From Solanum dulcamara (taxonomy: Eukaryota; Streptophyta; Magnoliopsida; Solanales; Solanaceae), in assembly GCF_947179165.1 (NCBI RefSeq), contig NC_077243.1, positions 48,686,501-48,750,500 on the forward strand: DNA of 64,000 bases. Reading direction: 5' to 3'. The translations under genes and the position numbers were made by a program. Below the pieces are notes generated by a model. That model had not been told where the DNA came from and ran no database searches. It was given only the letters and a program-made list of their open reading frames with translations. Of this stretch, positions 11,824 through 23,153 are shown one piece after another (within the stretch, counting starts at the first letter, position 1; each line of letters starts with the position of its first letter).

Positions 11824-14800
11824 TGTTATACACCGTACTTTTGTACCTTAAAATGCTTCTTAAGCTTCTTAAGTTTCTTGAAATATTCTTAAGTTTTGTG
11901 AAAGGTCCGTAAGCCTCTTAGAAGTTACCATACGAGCCGGATAATCTATAATGCTACCAAATAATTCTAAGGAAGGGAGAATGTGATACCCCATAGTAAG
12001 AAAGATTGGAAATAGGGGTATAAGAATTCAGAAGAAGTTGGAGGCCAAGTAATGAGTCGTAGGACTCGACCTACTTACATAAGCTATCAACTTGAAAATG
12101 TTACATTCTTAAGTTACTCGAGTTCATACCAAGCTTATGCAGCAAGGATTACATATGTTCGTAAAGTAAGATGAGATTACGAATCCACGAGAAGGAAAAG
12201 AAGGTGACACATGGCAGCAAGAGAGAGTGCCATGTGAAAGCAGCTGGAAGTACCATGTGGCAGCAACTGAAGCATGGGGGTGGGACCCACCTTCCACGTG
12301 GCAGCGCATGGTTGGAGGTGTGGTGCGTTGGCCCTATAAGGGCTTGACACGTGTCACCACTTAGGGGATTACATGTGTCACCCCCTAAGGTGGCCTATAT
12401 ATATATGATTTATGGTAATCTTTATCCAAAAGAAGTCATTCTTATCAAAGGAAATTTCTAGAACAAAAAAGAAGAGAAGAGAAACCTTGAGCTAGAGAGA
12501 GAGAGCGCCACGGATTTAGAGCAAAAAATGGTAAGTTTTTTTATTTTGTTCTGTGAGTTAATTATCTAGGTTATAACATGATGGTATGAAGGTTTTAGTA
12601 ATGTAAATTCATGATTTTGAGCATCACCAAAAGGTTAACAAATAACCACAAAGTTTTAGCCGCGCTAGGAGAACTTTCGAGGTGAGTTTTGGCAAGTTTT
12701 GGAGAGTTTCGGGCAAGGTAAGTTTTTTATTTCAAAGTGGAGTTTATGATGTTGTTATGAAGTATATTACATGTATTAAATGAGGATGTAAGTGGAAAAT
12801 TGTATAAGGATGCTTGACGTTAGAAACAAACTAAATTGAAGTTGTTATAGTCAAATCGAAGTCGAGTAGTGTATTGTGATTGTGGTGCTGCAGTTGCAGA
12901 TGGTTGGATTGCGTGTTGAAGGTATGGAAAGTGTTCTAAAAGGGGTGTGGGTACTTTTGGTTTTAGCCACATGACCCTCCATTTTGTATTGTTAAAGGTT
13001 TTACGAAATAAAGATTAAAAAATTCTATTTTGGTATCGTAGTTTTGAGCTAGTTGTTTCGAGTTGTATTGAGTAATATTGAAGTGATTTGATTGTATATA
13101 TAGCTGCTGGTTGTTGTTGGTAATATAGCTGTTAAGATTAGCAGTTGGATAGGGCAAGTTACAGGGGAGATGCAGGTCAATTTCCGGTAACTTCAGAACT
13201 AGTAATAAACTAGTCGAGGAAAAAAGATAAGGAAATGATTCCTATGGATACTTGGTTGTAGAGTTGGAAATTGGAAAGTGGAGGGTTATTAACCTTAGTA
13301 TTTCTTTCATTTTTAAATAGGTTTAAAAGATGATGAGGCGAACGTGGTTAAGGGTAATCCATAAGAGGTATGTGAAGCTACCTTCTTTCTCTTGGCATGT
13401 TTTTGGCATAGGTATGTAAAGTTGTCCCTTCTTTCTTCTGGCATATCTTAGATGTAACTGATGAATAATATGAGCATTGGGGTAATTCCATTCAGTAGTC
13501 CTGAACATGATCCTTACTCACCTTTTAATGTTATGAAATATGAAATATGCTTTGAGGATAATTCCATTTATGAGATCCGAATATAACTCATGAACATTAT
13601 TCACTTCTGAATGTTGAAGTCTCAAAGTAGTTGAACTACGACCCTCGAGTCTCCTATTTGATGAAGAGTAATTGAATGTATAAACTCCTATTCCTAAGGT
13701 CTCTACGATGATAAACGTCTCTAATTTCATAAGCTGTTTAGCTTTGTCTCGATACACGTCTACGATTCCTGAGACTCTAGTTGACATGATCCCTAACGAT
13801 GTTTAGAAGGTACTCAAGATGATTACTACTCTAGTCTTCAAGTGACGGTTTACTTGACTGTTTTATTGAGTCTTGGATGATGATTTAAGTTGCATATGAT
13901 TTCTCACTACTCTACTTGTACAAGTTGTAACCCATCTTCCTTTGAGTCCCATAGAGGGGTCGGGAACATTATTGTGCACAACTTTACTATTACTTCACTG
14001 AGTCCCAGGCCGGATATATATATATGTATGAGTATATGATGATAAAATATCATATATGATAAAGTGAAGCATACAATGACACTGTATGTGATGATGTTAT
14101 TCATCGAGTCCCAGGCCGAATATATATATACGATGATATGATGAAAATATGGATCGGGTCGTATGTTCCTCAACATTATTTTAAATTATTGATTGGGCCG
14201 AACATTCCACGGTATATTTTACTATGTGATCATGGCACTGAGTCTCATAATGGGCTAGGTGCGGTACGATATGTAGACTACTTTTTCACCGAGTCCCTCA
14301 CTCAAGAGACTGATATGATAGATAGGCATCCATGTGAAAACATAATGATGTATTGGTAACATATGAGATGATGCCGTATATGATAACATCATGCCGTATA
14401 CGATGATGTGATAACACCAATCCCCACAGTGGGTCGAGTACGATATATGAGGAGGATGTACATGCCCTCATTTCATCAGGTGCAGGCATAGTAATTGTTA
14501 ATTGTTATACTTATTTTCCTGCATCCCTATTTCAGGTGTTGTCTCAGTTATGATGTTTTATACTTTCTTTGCGGGACTGCATTTCATGCCCGTAGGTATA
14601 GGTACGCGTTTAGGAGATCCGTCGGCTTACGATTTCCACTCAGCTATGTTGGGAGTGCTCCACTGTTTCGGAGCCTAGCTTGTTGGTACCGGTCCTCCTA
14701 TGTATACATTTATTTGTTCAGGGTTACGGTGAAGGCCCTGTCCCACCTTATGTTACTGTTCTTGCTCTTAGAGGTCGGTGGACATGTATATGGGTTATAT

Positions 14801-14976
14801 ATGTATGTGTGTACAGTTGTCCATATATGTTATGATGGCCTTGTCGGCTTATATGTTATCGTGCCTGTTGATACATTATGACTCAAACAAGGGATAGGTT
14901 TACTTATAGTTAGCAGAGGTATACGCGAGTGTCTAGTTCAGACACCTGTCACGGCCTACGGGGTTGGGTCATAACA
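11824..14976 (+). mobile_element. Solo LTR A, family X (3153 bp), TSD CTTTC
   Basis: Begins TGTTATACACC and ends GGTTGGGTCATAACA. It is flanked by a perfect 5-bp duplication CTTTC at 11819-11823 and 14977-14981. No primer site or polypurine tract adjoins it, so it is a solo LTR. It contains a G-box/TATA promoter region (12345-12406), repeated splice-donor-like AGGTAAG/ATGGTAAG sites (12530, 12717), and an array of GAGTCCC...GCCGG units at 13980-14430. Its last 60 bases (GTGTCTAGTTCAGACACC) match solo LTR H rather than the other copies, defining a sub-type. A 128-codon open frame at 14495-14881 has no recognisable domain and overlaps the array end. Confidence 0.9.
12345..12406 (+). promoter_or_regulatory. 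LTR A promoter: G-box palindrome and TATA box
   Basis: TGACACGTGTCA (12345-12356) is a perfect 12-base palindrome with a CACGTG core and an ABRE-like ACGTGTC. It is followed by a second partial copy ACATGTGTCAC and then by CTATATATATATG at 12395-12407. The arrangement recurs in the other family X copies at the equivalent place. Confidence 0.6.
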
Positions 14977-15865
14977 CTTTCATTTACAAAGACTGGTTTA
15001 ACCAATTTTTAATAGTTTTTACTAGACCAAATCAGTTTTTAACACCTAAATGGGTCCTTTTAACTCTACTTTTTCATCAAATTAAGCCTCCTTTCTTTCT
15101 TTTAGTATTAACAACTCCTCTCTTCTAAATCAAATCCGCTATGCACTTATCAAATTCAAGCAAGATTTTATGAGTTTCTACGTCACACCACCAAGGTATG
15201 TGTTCTTGAACTACTTTTATGGTATAAATGGTTGAAGTTTACATAAGTTAGTTCTTGGGCCTTAGGTTTTGACTCACAGCAATTGATTCTCATTGTTCTT
15301 AGGTTGAAATGCTTATGGGTGTGTAAAATTGCTAAAAAATTGATTGTTGTGGTTAATTGATTATGGGTTATGTTCTTCAACTCTAACCCTAATTTTGTTG
15401 TTAGAAAAAAATGGATGTTTGTGGTATTTGTGGGTAATGTATGTTGAATTCGTGAGTAAGCATACATAAAGTATGGTGTTGAAGTTGGTTAAATTTGTGA
15501 AAATAGTGTGGGGTGAGTTTCTATTGTTCTAAATTTTGGGTTTAAAACATGCTTGAAGTTAGGGGATCTAATTTTGGATGATGCTTTATTACTTGAATCA
15601 TGTATACCTCTTTTAGAGAAGAATGCTAGAATAGAAAAGGTTTTAGTGAATTCATATAATATTGAATTCACTATGCTGATTATTTGAAGTGTGGGTTGGT
15701 TTGTTAGCATTTATACACACAGTATTCAAATGTAGGGAAGTTTGAGTACCTTCATATCAATTGTATGCTAATGAAATGCTTAAGTGTAGGGTGTGGGCCT
15801 AAAGTTCAAATGAACGTCTAGGCTCTTATATGTTTTGTTTTTTGATGGCTTATTTATAGAAAAAA
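14977..15865 (+). other. Spacer/leader before the downstream ORF of the Athila-like element
   Basis: No coding region recognised. Pyrimidine-rich stretches at about 15080-15125 are followed by a CCAAGGTATGTG splice-donor-like sequence near 15190 and a long T-rich stretch up to 15865, immediately before an ATG. This resembles a leader with an intron, and spliced downstream ORFs are known in Athila-type elements. The splicing idea is inference. Removal of LTR A joins this stretch to 11823. Confidence 0.4.
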
Positions 15866-16835
15866 TGTCATCTAGCTGAAGGCCCGGAAAGGAACCAGCA
15901 GGCCCTGGCAGCAAGAAAAGAGGAGGGGCACCCTCTATACCTTCTGCCCCACCTAAACCTCGAGGTCAATCGCATTGATTTTTCTTGAAAGTAGTTCATC
16001 CGATAGGGAAGAATTGGTACAAGCGACACACCGAGTCTTGCTATCTATCCGATATGCCAATTAATGAAGAAAAAATGGCCAGAGACTACCCATAAATCAT
16101 GAGGAGAATAGAGGAGCTGAATATGCATTTCTTGTTCGCTGACCAGTAGCCGTGCATTTTGCACGTGGTATGGGAATTTTATGCAAATTATCAACCGTAT
16201 CAACACTCTAATTACATTACAGTGAGATGGGTTGATATATCTCTATCTCCAATGGACATCAACGAGATATTGAGAACTCCAGTTGCCTACCACCACCATG
16301 ACTGATTTGAATATTCAACCACCATACAAGGATGTCCAACATACATTATATGGGCCTAGATCAATAGCAAAATGGGTACATCACAGGCTTCGTGGCTACC
16401 ACAGCACATTCCCATATGCTCATCTTAAAAAAGAAGCATGTGTGTGTGTTAAAATTATTAAGCATAGCCTTATTCCAGGCCTCCACTACACCGAAATAAC
16501 AAAGGAGAGAGTGTTCTTGGTCTATGCCCTTATGAAAGGGATGTATGTCAATGTTGGTGCTGTTATCAAATAAACTATTCGGAAGTGCTGAGGCCATCGA
16601 GGTAAAGGATACACATTCGGAGGCCTCATCACAGAGATATGCCAAAGGGTCGGGGTCCCCGAGGACCAACATGATTATATGGTCCCTCTTACCTTAGATT
16701 CTTGTGATGTAACAAACATTAAGGGGTCAAACTACACTTATGGCCCAGTCCTAACTACACCGGAGCACGTGAGGCGCGATGATATGATAACAACCTGCAT
16801 GTTTGGCCTGGAGATGCTTCAACACCACACCGGAG
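15866..16835 (+). pseudogene. 'Putative plant transposon protein' type ORF, in the position after pol, truncated
   Basis: Starting at the ATG at 15866, the frame encodes a basic Pro-rich head, then NWYKRHTESCYLSDMPI, IMRRIEELNMHFLF and WEFYANYQPYQ. After one frameshift near 16283 come PPYKDVQHTLYGPRSIAKW, HSLIPGLHYTEITKERVFLV, YALMKGMYVNVGAVIK, YTFGGLITEICQRVGVPED and RRDDMITTCMFGLEMLQH. I recognise this order as the family annotated in solanaceous proteomes as putative plant transposon protein domain, function unknown. There are stops at 15878, 16014, 16093, 16149, 16571 and 16586. It is cut at 16835 by solo LTR B. After B only a few codons might continue it (STYLGW-like) before unrelated LTR sequence. 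Its position suggests it is the downstream ORF of the Athila-like element; that link is inferred. Confidence 0.72.
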
Positions 16836-17213
16836 TGTTACACCCCATACTTTGGTACCTTAGAATGCTTGTTAAGATTCTCAAGTTTCTGGGAAGGCTC
16901 TCAAGTTTCTTAAAAATCATTATGTGAGTCGGATAGTTTATAATGCTATCAAATAACTCCAAGTAAAGGAGAACGAAATGCTTCCTAATAAGGAAGATTG
17001 GAAATAAGGTTATAAAAATTCGAAAGGAGTTGGAGGCCGAGAAATGAGTCGTAGGACTCGATTGACTCGCGTAAACTACCAACTTGGAGGTCTTAGTACT
17101 TAAGCTACTCGAGTGCGTGTTAAGACTAAGTAGCAAGGATTACATGGGCTCTTAAAGTAAGACGAGATTACGAACCCACGGGAGAGGCAGAAGGAGGCGA
17201 GCACCTACTCGGA

Positions 17214-17290
17214 AGCAAGCAGGTGATGCACCTACTTTGACTAAGTAGGTGCATCACCTACTTGGACCAAGTAGGTGAAGCACCTACTTG
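17214..17290 (+). repeat. Tandem hairpin-forming inverted repeats in LTR B
   Basis: Two perfect short hairpins stand side by side: arms AAGTAGGTG/CACCTACTT around CAT (17243-17263) and arms CAAGTAGGTG/CACCTACTTG around AAG (17268-17290). A third imperfect one precedes them (17215-17238). The same AAGTAGGTG/CACCTACTT elements occur upstream of the G-box in LTRs C, E, F, G, H, I and J, so they are a conserved part of the family X promoter region. Confidence 0.8.
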
Positions 17291-18568
17291 AGGTGGGTCC
17301 CACACTGCCACATGGCAGCCTTGGAGGCTAGATATGGATTCGTGGCCCAATAAAGGCTTGACATGTGTCACCCTTAGGGGTTGACACGTGACACTTCCTA
17401 AGGAACCATATATATGTATGCTAATGAATCTTAAGTCATTATTTATCCAAAATCAGCCCAAAACATGGAGAGAAAAACGTGGAGAAGAAGAAGGGAAGGA
17501 GGCAGCCATGGTTTAGAAGAATTAAAGGTGAGTTCTTCACTTTTCCTCCATCAATTAATTATCTACGGTGTTCCTCAATTATGTGTAGGTGTATATATGT
17601 ATATTACGATGCCTACGGAACCATATTTTCAGTTCTTCACTTGGAAAACTAAGAGAAACTTAGAGAGAAAACGCTAGGGAATAGACCCGTATTTGGAGGG
17701 GACAGTTATTAGTAATATTGGTTTAACTTCTTGTGTATAGCTTAGTTTCGGGTGATTCAATATGTTTTGGAAAGGTATTTCATAGGTCTATAACTTTTAT
17801 TTAGACTTTAAATCCAGTTGTTCTTTTAGATTCGCTAAAAAGGGTGATGAAGTGTAGAAGAGGTACTGCCCAGATTTGGTTTTGATAGGTTTGGCGAGTT
17901 TTGGCCAATTTTGGGAAAGGTAAGGTTTTTCCTTTCAATTTGAAGTTTATGGTGTTTTTATATGGTGTATTACACCCCTTGTATGCTGCTGGAAGTTTAA
18001 GAATGTCGTAGAAATGCTCGACGTTCGAAATAAACTAAATTGGAATTACTATAGTTAAATTGTCGTCGAAGGATAGTGTTGTTCGTGTGAGGTGCTGCTT
18101 GCAGGGGTTTGATGTGTTGTTGCAGGACCTAAATATGTTCTAATGTGGGTTAGGGTGATGCTGGTTGAATCCACACGACCCCTCGTTGCGTATAATGAAA
18201 GGCATTATAAAATAAAGGCTAGACGCCCTATTGTGCTACCGTATTTTTTAATAAGTCGTTTGGAGTTTATGTTGTATATTGTTGGTGTGAATTGCTGTAG
18301 GTTGTTGTTGTTGGTTGGCTGTAGGTCTTAGGTACCTAATTGAAAATTTGGATAGGGCACATTATAGGGGAGGTACTGCCCAATTTTCATCGACGCCTTA
18401 GCGAATAACAGAACTAGTCGGGGAAATGACTAAGGAAATAGATTCCATTACTACTAAGATGTAATTTAGGGTACTGGAAAGTAAAAGGGGTTGATATTCA
18501 TACTAATTTCATGTTGAATAGGTTCAAAGGACGGCGAGGCAAGCAAGATAAGGAATAATTCAAACAAG

Positions 18569-19045
18569 GTATGTGAAGCTTTCTTTTGGCATGTTTTCGA
18601 CATAAGTATGTAAAGCTTATCTTCTTTTCTTTTGGCATGTCTTAGTCTTAAGTGAATTGTGTATGTAATGGGAGAATGATTCCATTCATAGAACCCTGAG
18701 TATGGTTCATCAATCTTATTCACTTATAGATATTAGAACTCCTGCGATAGTTGAGTTATGGACTTGTAAGTCTTCTATATGCTGAAAAGTAGTGTATGTA
18801 AAGCTATTCCTTCTTTTGGCATGTTTTGGTATAAGTATGTAAAGCCTATCTATTCTTTCTTTTGGGCATGTCTTAGATCTAAGTGACAAGTGATATGTGT
18901 ATGAAGCTTGGAGTAAATCTATTCATGAGCTCTGAACATGATTCATGATTCATAATTCGTGTTCACTGTTGAATGTTAAGACTCTTAAAGTAGTTAAGCT
19001 TCCATTCCTCAAGTTTTCTATATGCTGAGAGCTAGTGTATGTAAA
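18569..19045 (+). repeat. Tandem duplication of about 240 bp in LTR B
   Basis: The unit starts around GTATGTGAAGCTTTC/GTATGTAAAGCTATTCC and contains TTTTGGCATG, CATAAGTATGTAAAGC, a TTCATGAGCTCTGA-like stretch and CTATATGCTGA. It is present nearly twice in succession (18569-18795 and 18796-19045). LTR I carries the related duplication in reverse orientation at about 54900-55500. Confidence 0.65.
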
Positions 19046-19361
19046 GTTATTCTTCCTCTCTTGCAATATGTTGTAAAAGCTATTATGTTGTGGCAGCCTT
19101 ATCAGTTGGCTTTCCCTTTCATGACATGATGCAAATGAAAGAGGCCACACGTGTATGAATATTTTATCACCCACTAGGTTCATGTGTTTGGTTCCTATAT
19201 CTAGGAGGCTATATGAACATGAAAAAGTTTTAACCCATTGAGGTTTTTGTGAGCAGTATCACGTTATACATAGTCCAATTTGACTGTAGTCAATAGTTAC
19301 ATAAATGGGGGTCCAGGTCGGACCCCAGTCGCGGCCCACGGGGTTGGGTCGTGACACGGAG

Positions 19362-20389
19362 GGTTAGATTCAACTTATTTAGGATGGAGAAAGACCTCAA
19401 AAAGATCCCACAAGAATCCCCAACTCACCGGAACAAAAATGATCAAAAATGGTCAAGAAATGCTCTCAAAATCCTAAAACTGCAAAGTCCCAAAATGGGA
19501 CTTAGCTGCTGAAATAAGCTCTTTAATTCATTGAAATCGCTGAATTTACTCATCGCGATCATGAGCTGGGCCTAGTGATATCAAGGTATGCTCCATCTAA
19601 CCCATCAGGATATCGATGGTCAATCACGCCATCGCGATGCCTAGGGTCTTAGATCTCTGCGATCGCAGACCCCTGGGTTGTGAATGCGAAGATTAAAAAT
19701 CCCTGCACCAGTAGTTCAGCACTGCTGAACTTTGGAGAAATGATATTTTCTCTGATGGGGGTTCGGAATTCATTCCAAACTGCGTGAATGCAAATGGACG
19801 ATGCTACCCAACCAGAAATGACTTACAAATTCAATGGAATCGATGTATTTTTCCAACAGAGGTCATTTCGTTGAAATGTTGACCAAAGTTAACATTCTTC
19901 ATAAAAAGCTTCCAACACGCACAATCGGCCATAAATTCATTCTAACCACCTTGGAAACCGAATCAAAGGTCATTCTAGACCAAATTCGGCGTTTCAGATC
20001 TAACCACACTAATAGAATTGTCATCCAAGTATGTTAACTCAAAAAGTTGACCGAAGTCAAACTTGGGCAAAACTTTAAAGTTAAAGCGCCTAATCGAAAA
20101 AATGCAAAATGATGACTCGAAAACCCAAACCAACCTTCCTTCTAGACCAAGATGGACCTTTTGTAGCTGATGGAACCGTCAGAATTTTCATATGAAATCT
20201 AAATCTCTGAATGCTTACTAAAGTCAACTCTTTCAAACTTTAAGCCTCAAAAATGGCCAAACCACTCAACTACGTACCTAGGAAAGCGTTCCACCCACAT
20301 CAATATCACATATAAGCTATAAAGAAGCCACAAGAAGGGGTAAAATGCTAAAATCACACAAAAGTGCAAAAATGACCTTGGAGGTCATT
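19362..20389 (-). mobile_element. 3' LTR of the family Z element (truncated at its 3' end)
   Basis: On the minus strand it begins TGTAATGACCTCCAAGG at 20389, directly after an internal end that reads GAGGATGAAATTCCTTTTAG, the usual junction just before a 3' LTR in this type of element. It carries CG-rich GCGATCGCAGA and GATCGCGATGA-like palindromic words at 19550-19670. Its left part stops at the duplication of solo LTR B, so its true terminus is not visible. The related LTR at 34607-37237 shares sequence blocks such as TTGACCAAA(G/A)T(T/C)AAC. Confidence 0.65.
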
Positions 20390-21600
20390 ACAACATCTAC
20401 TTCTAAAAGGAATTTCATCCTCGAAAGTCAAGAAAGAAAGGTACATGGTGTCTCAAAAAGATTAGGATATTGGGTCCACATATCCTTGTCAGTCTCCCAA
20501 GTAGCCTCCTCAATTAGGTGATGCCTCCACTGGACCTTCACCGATAGAATCTCCTTAGATCTTAACTTCCTAGACTGCTTATCCATAATAGCCATAGGCT
20601 CCTCCTCAAAGGCCAAGGATTCATCAAACATAACCAAATCCTTTTGAATTACATGAGACTCATTTGGAATGTACCGCCGTAGTATAGAAATAAAGAATAC
20701 AGGGTGAACACCTTATAATGTTGGGGGCAAGGCCAACTCATAAGCTACATCGCCTACCCGTCTCAAGATCTCAAATGGGATAATAAATCATGGTCTAAGC
20801 TTATTGATCCTCCCAAATCTCATCACGCCCTTCATGGAAAACACTCGTAAGAATACCCGATCTCCAACCATAAACTCCAAGGGCCACACCCTCCGATCAA
20901 CATAACTCTTCTGTCTACTCTGGGAAGTACGAAACCTATCCTAAATCATATGAACTCTGTCCATCTACTCACGCAGCAAATTAGTTCCCCAAGGCCTAAC
21001 CTCAAAGGCATCAAACCAGCCCACTGGGGAACGACATCTCCTACCATTCAATGCCTCAAAAGGTGCCATATAGATACTCGAATAGTAGATATTATTATAC
21101 GCAAACTCTGCCAAAGCCAAGGACTGATCCCACTGACCTCTAAAATTAATAACATAGGTCTGTAGCATGTCATCCAAGACCTGAATAGTCTGCTCTGACT
21201 GACCATCAGTCTTAGGGTGGAAAGCTATGCTAAGTTCGACTCGAGTATCCAAGTCCTTCTGAATAGATCCCTAAAAATGCAAAGTGAACTGAGTACCAAA
21301 GTCTGAAATGATAGATACCGCCCCCTATGCAATCAGATCACCTCTCAAATATAAATTTGACCAACTTATGTGAAGTGTGGTAGTTTGGACCTGTAAGAAG
21401 TGAGCAAACTTGGTCAATCGATCTACGATGACCCAATTAGAATCAAAACCTTAGGAGGTACGTGGTAAACCCTTTACAAAGTCCATAGTTATTCGCTCCC
21501 ACTTCCACTCTGGAATAGGTAGTCACTGGGTCAAACCACCTGTCCTCTAACGCTCGAACTTGACCTGCTAACAGTTCAAACACCTAGCCACAAAAGCTAT
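20390..21600 (-). pseudogene. Integrase with chromodomain-type end, family Z
   Basis: The C-terminal part at 20428-20637 reads RKLRSKEILSVKVQWRHH and EEATWETDKDMWTQYPNLF, typical of the chromodomain-like tail of plant chromoviruses. The catalytic core at 20965-21300 reads LSIAFHPKTDGQSEQTIQVL (catalytic Glu in QSE), EFAYNNIYYSSIYMAPFEAL and GRRCRSPVGW. Further right, broken by stops, are ISDFGTQF (second Asp) and MDFVKGLP (first Asp, near 21480). All three acidic residues are kept, but several stops interrupt the frame. Confidence 0.83.
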
Positions 21601-23153
21601 AATGTCCCACTTCATCCCACACTACATGTAACACTATTGTAGGTCAAAATACATCTTTGCCACATAGAGATGAATGAAATATCTAGAACAATGGGCCTTC
21701 TCAAAGATAAGCCTAACTAGATCTCCAACTATAGAAACACAGATATGACCCTCAATCCTCAAAATGCCCTCCTAATCTAAGGTCCTAATCTCTCCACTAA
21801 GTCTCTTATCCTAAATCACCCTGAGTTATGGGTCCTCAAACTGCTATGCCCAAATCTGCTCCATCAAGGAAGACCTAGCCTCTACACAAGAAAGTACCCT
21901 GCTCGCCTCAGAAATATCATGGCAAACTATCTGGTTAGCTAAGGACTAAATATCTGAACCTTGAGGCCTCTCCTCAACTAATAAGAATGCCAAACTCCTC
22001 ATACACACTGCCTTTCAGCTCAAGGCATCTGCTACCACATTTGCCTTGCCCGGATGATAAAGAATATTGACATCATAGTCCATCTATAACTCTAACGAGT
22101 TGTTCTGTCTCAAATTAAGGTCCTTCTGGCTGAATATGTACTGAAGACTATGGTTTTCTGTAAAGCCTCCAAATTATACAAGTAATGCCTCTAAATCATC
22201 AAAGTGAAGACTACCACCGCCAGCTCAAAATCATGTGTAGGGTAGTTTCACTCATGCATCTTCTGCTGCCCAAAAGAATATGCAATAACTCTACCCTGCT
22301 AAATCAGAACGCAACCCAAGCCAACACTAAAAGCATTAAAATACTCTGTTAATCTATGACCCTTGATAAAAAGACTAAGAATCAGAGTTGAATTCAACAA
22401 GGCTGTGAGCTTCAAAAAGCTCGCCTCACACTCGTTAGACCACTGGAAAAGAACATTCTTCTGAGTCAATCTGGTCAAAGATGTTGCAATAGAAGAGAAC
22501 CCATCTACAAATCATCTGTAATATCCAACCAACCCGACAAAACTATGAACCTCAATAGGAGAAGTGGGCCTAGCCCAATCATAGACTGCCGCTATCTTCG
22601 CCGACTCTAACATAATCCCATCCTTGGATACCACGTTCCCTAGGAATGCTATAGATTAGTGAATTTGGAATACAAATACTGATCCCGCAAGGTCTGAAGT
22701 ACTATCCTCAAGTGCTGCTCATGCTGCTCTCTTCTTCCGGAGTAGACTAGAATGTCATTAATGAACACAATAACAAAAGAGTCTAAATAGGGCCTGAACA
22801 CACGGTTCATCAAATCTATAAATGCAGCAAGGGGATTAGTCAACCCGAAAGACATACAAAGAACACATAGTTCCTATATCGAGTCCTAAAAGAAGTTGTA
22901 GGGATATCTAACTCCCTAATACTCAGCTGGTGATAACCTGACCACAATCTATCTTAGAGAACAATACTGCACTATGGAACTAGTCAAATAAATCATCAAT
23001 CCACGGAATCGGGTACCTATTGTTGATGGTCACCTTATTTAACTACATGTAATCAATACATATACTCAAGCTACCATCCTTCTTCTTCATGAATAGAACA
23101 GGAGCACCCTACGAAGACACACTAGGCCTGATAAACCCCCTGTTCAAGAGGTC
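21601..23153 (-). pseudogene. Reverse transcriptase and RNase H, family Z
   Basis: RT is seen around 22950-23150 as DGSLSICIDYM (with a stop replacing the next residue), LNKVTINNRYPIP and [10 protein letters not shown]. At 22649-22855 it reads [20 protein letters not shown] and [12 protein letters not shown]. The catalytic motif FxDD reads FIND here, so the first catalytic aspartate is Asn. RNase H remnants at 22190-22330 read GVGLGCVLI, VIAYSFGQQKMHE and NYPTHDFELAVVV. Many stops. Order and strand agree with the protease on the right and integrase on the left. Confidence 0.83.

Larger units (their letters stand above)
16836..19356 (+). mobile_element. Solo LTR B, family X (2521 bp), TSD CGGAG
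   Basis: Begins TGTTACACCCCATAC and ends GGTTGGGTCGTGACA, with a perfect 5-bp duplication CGGAG at 16831-16835 and 19357-19361. It is shorter than A, C or G because most of the GCCGG...GAGTCCC array and the region after it are missing (join near 19066). It carries two extra near-copies of a roughly 240-bp unit (18569-19045). The polyprotein frame upstream reads through into this LTR for about 30 codons by chance. Confidence 0.9.

Noticed and set aside
14495..14881. 128-codon open frame rich in Cys, Leu and Tyr
   Set aside because: Entirely inside solo LTR A; equivalent positions in G and D are not open, so the frame is not conserved.
16679..16927. Open frame crossing from the transposon-protein ORF into LTR B
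   Set aside because: Only the part up to 16835 is real coding DNA; the rest is accidental read-through into the inserted LTR.
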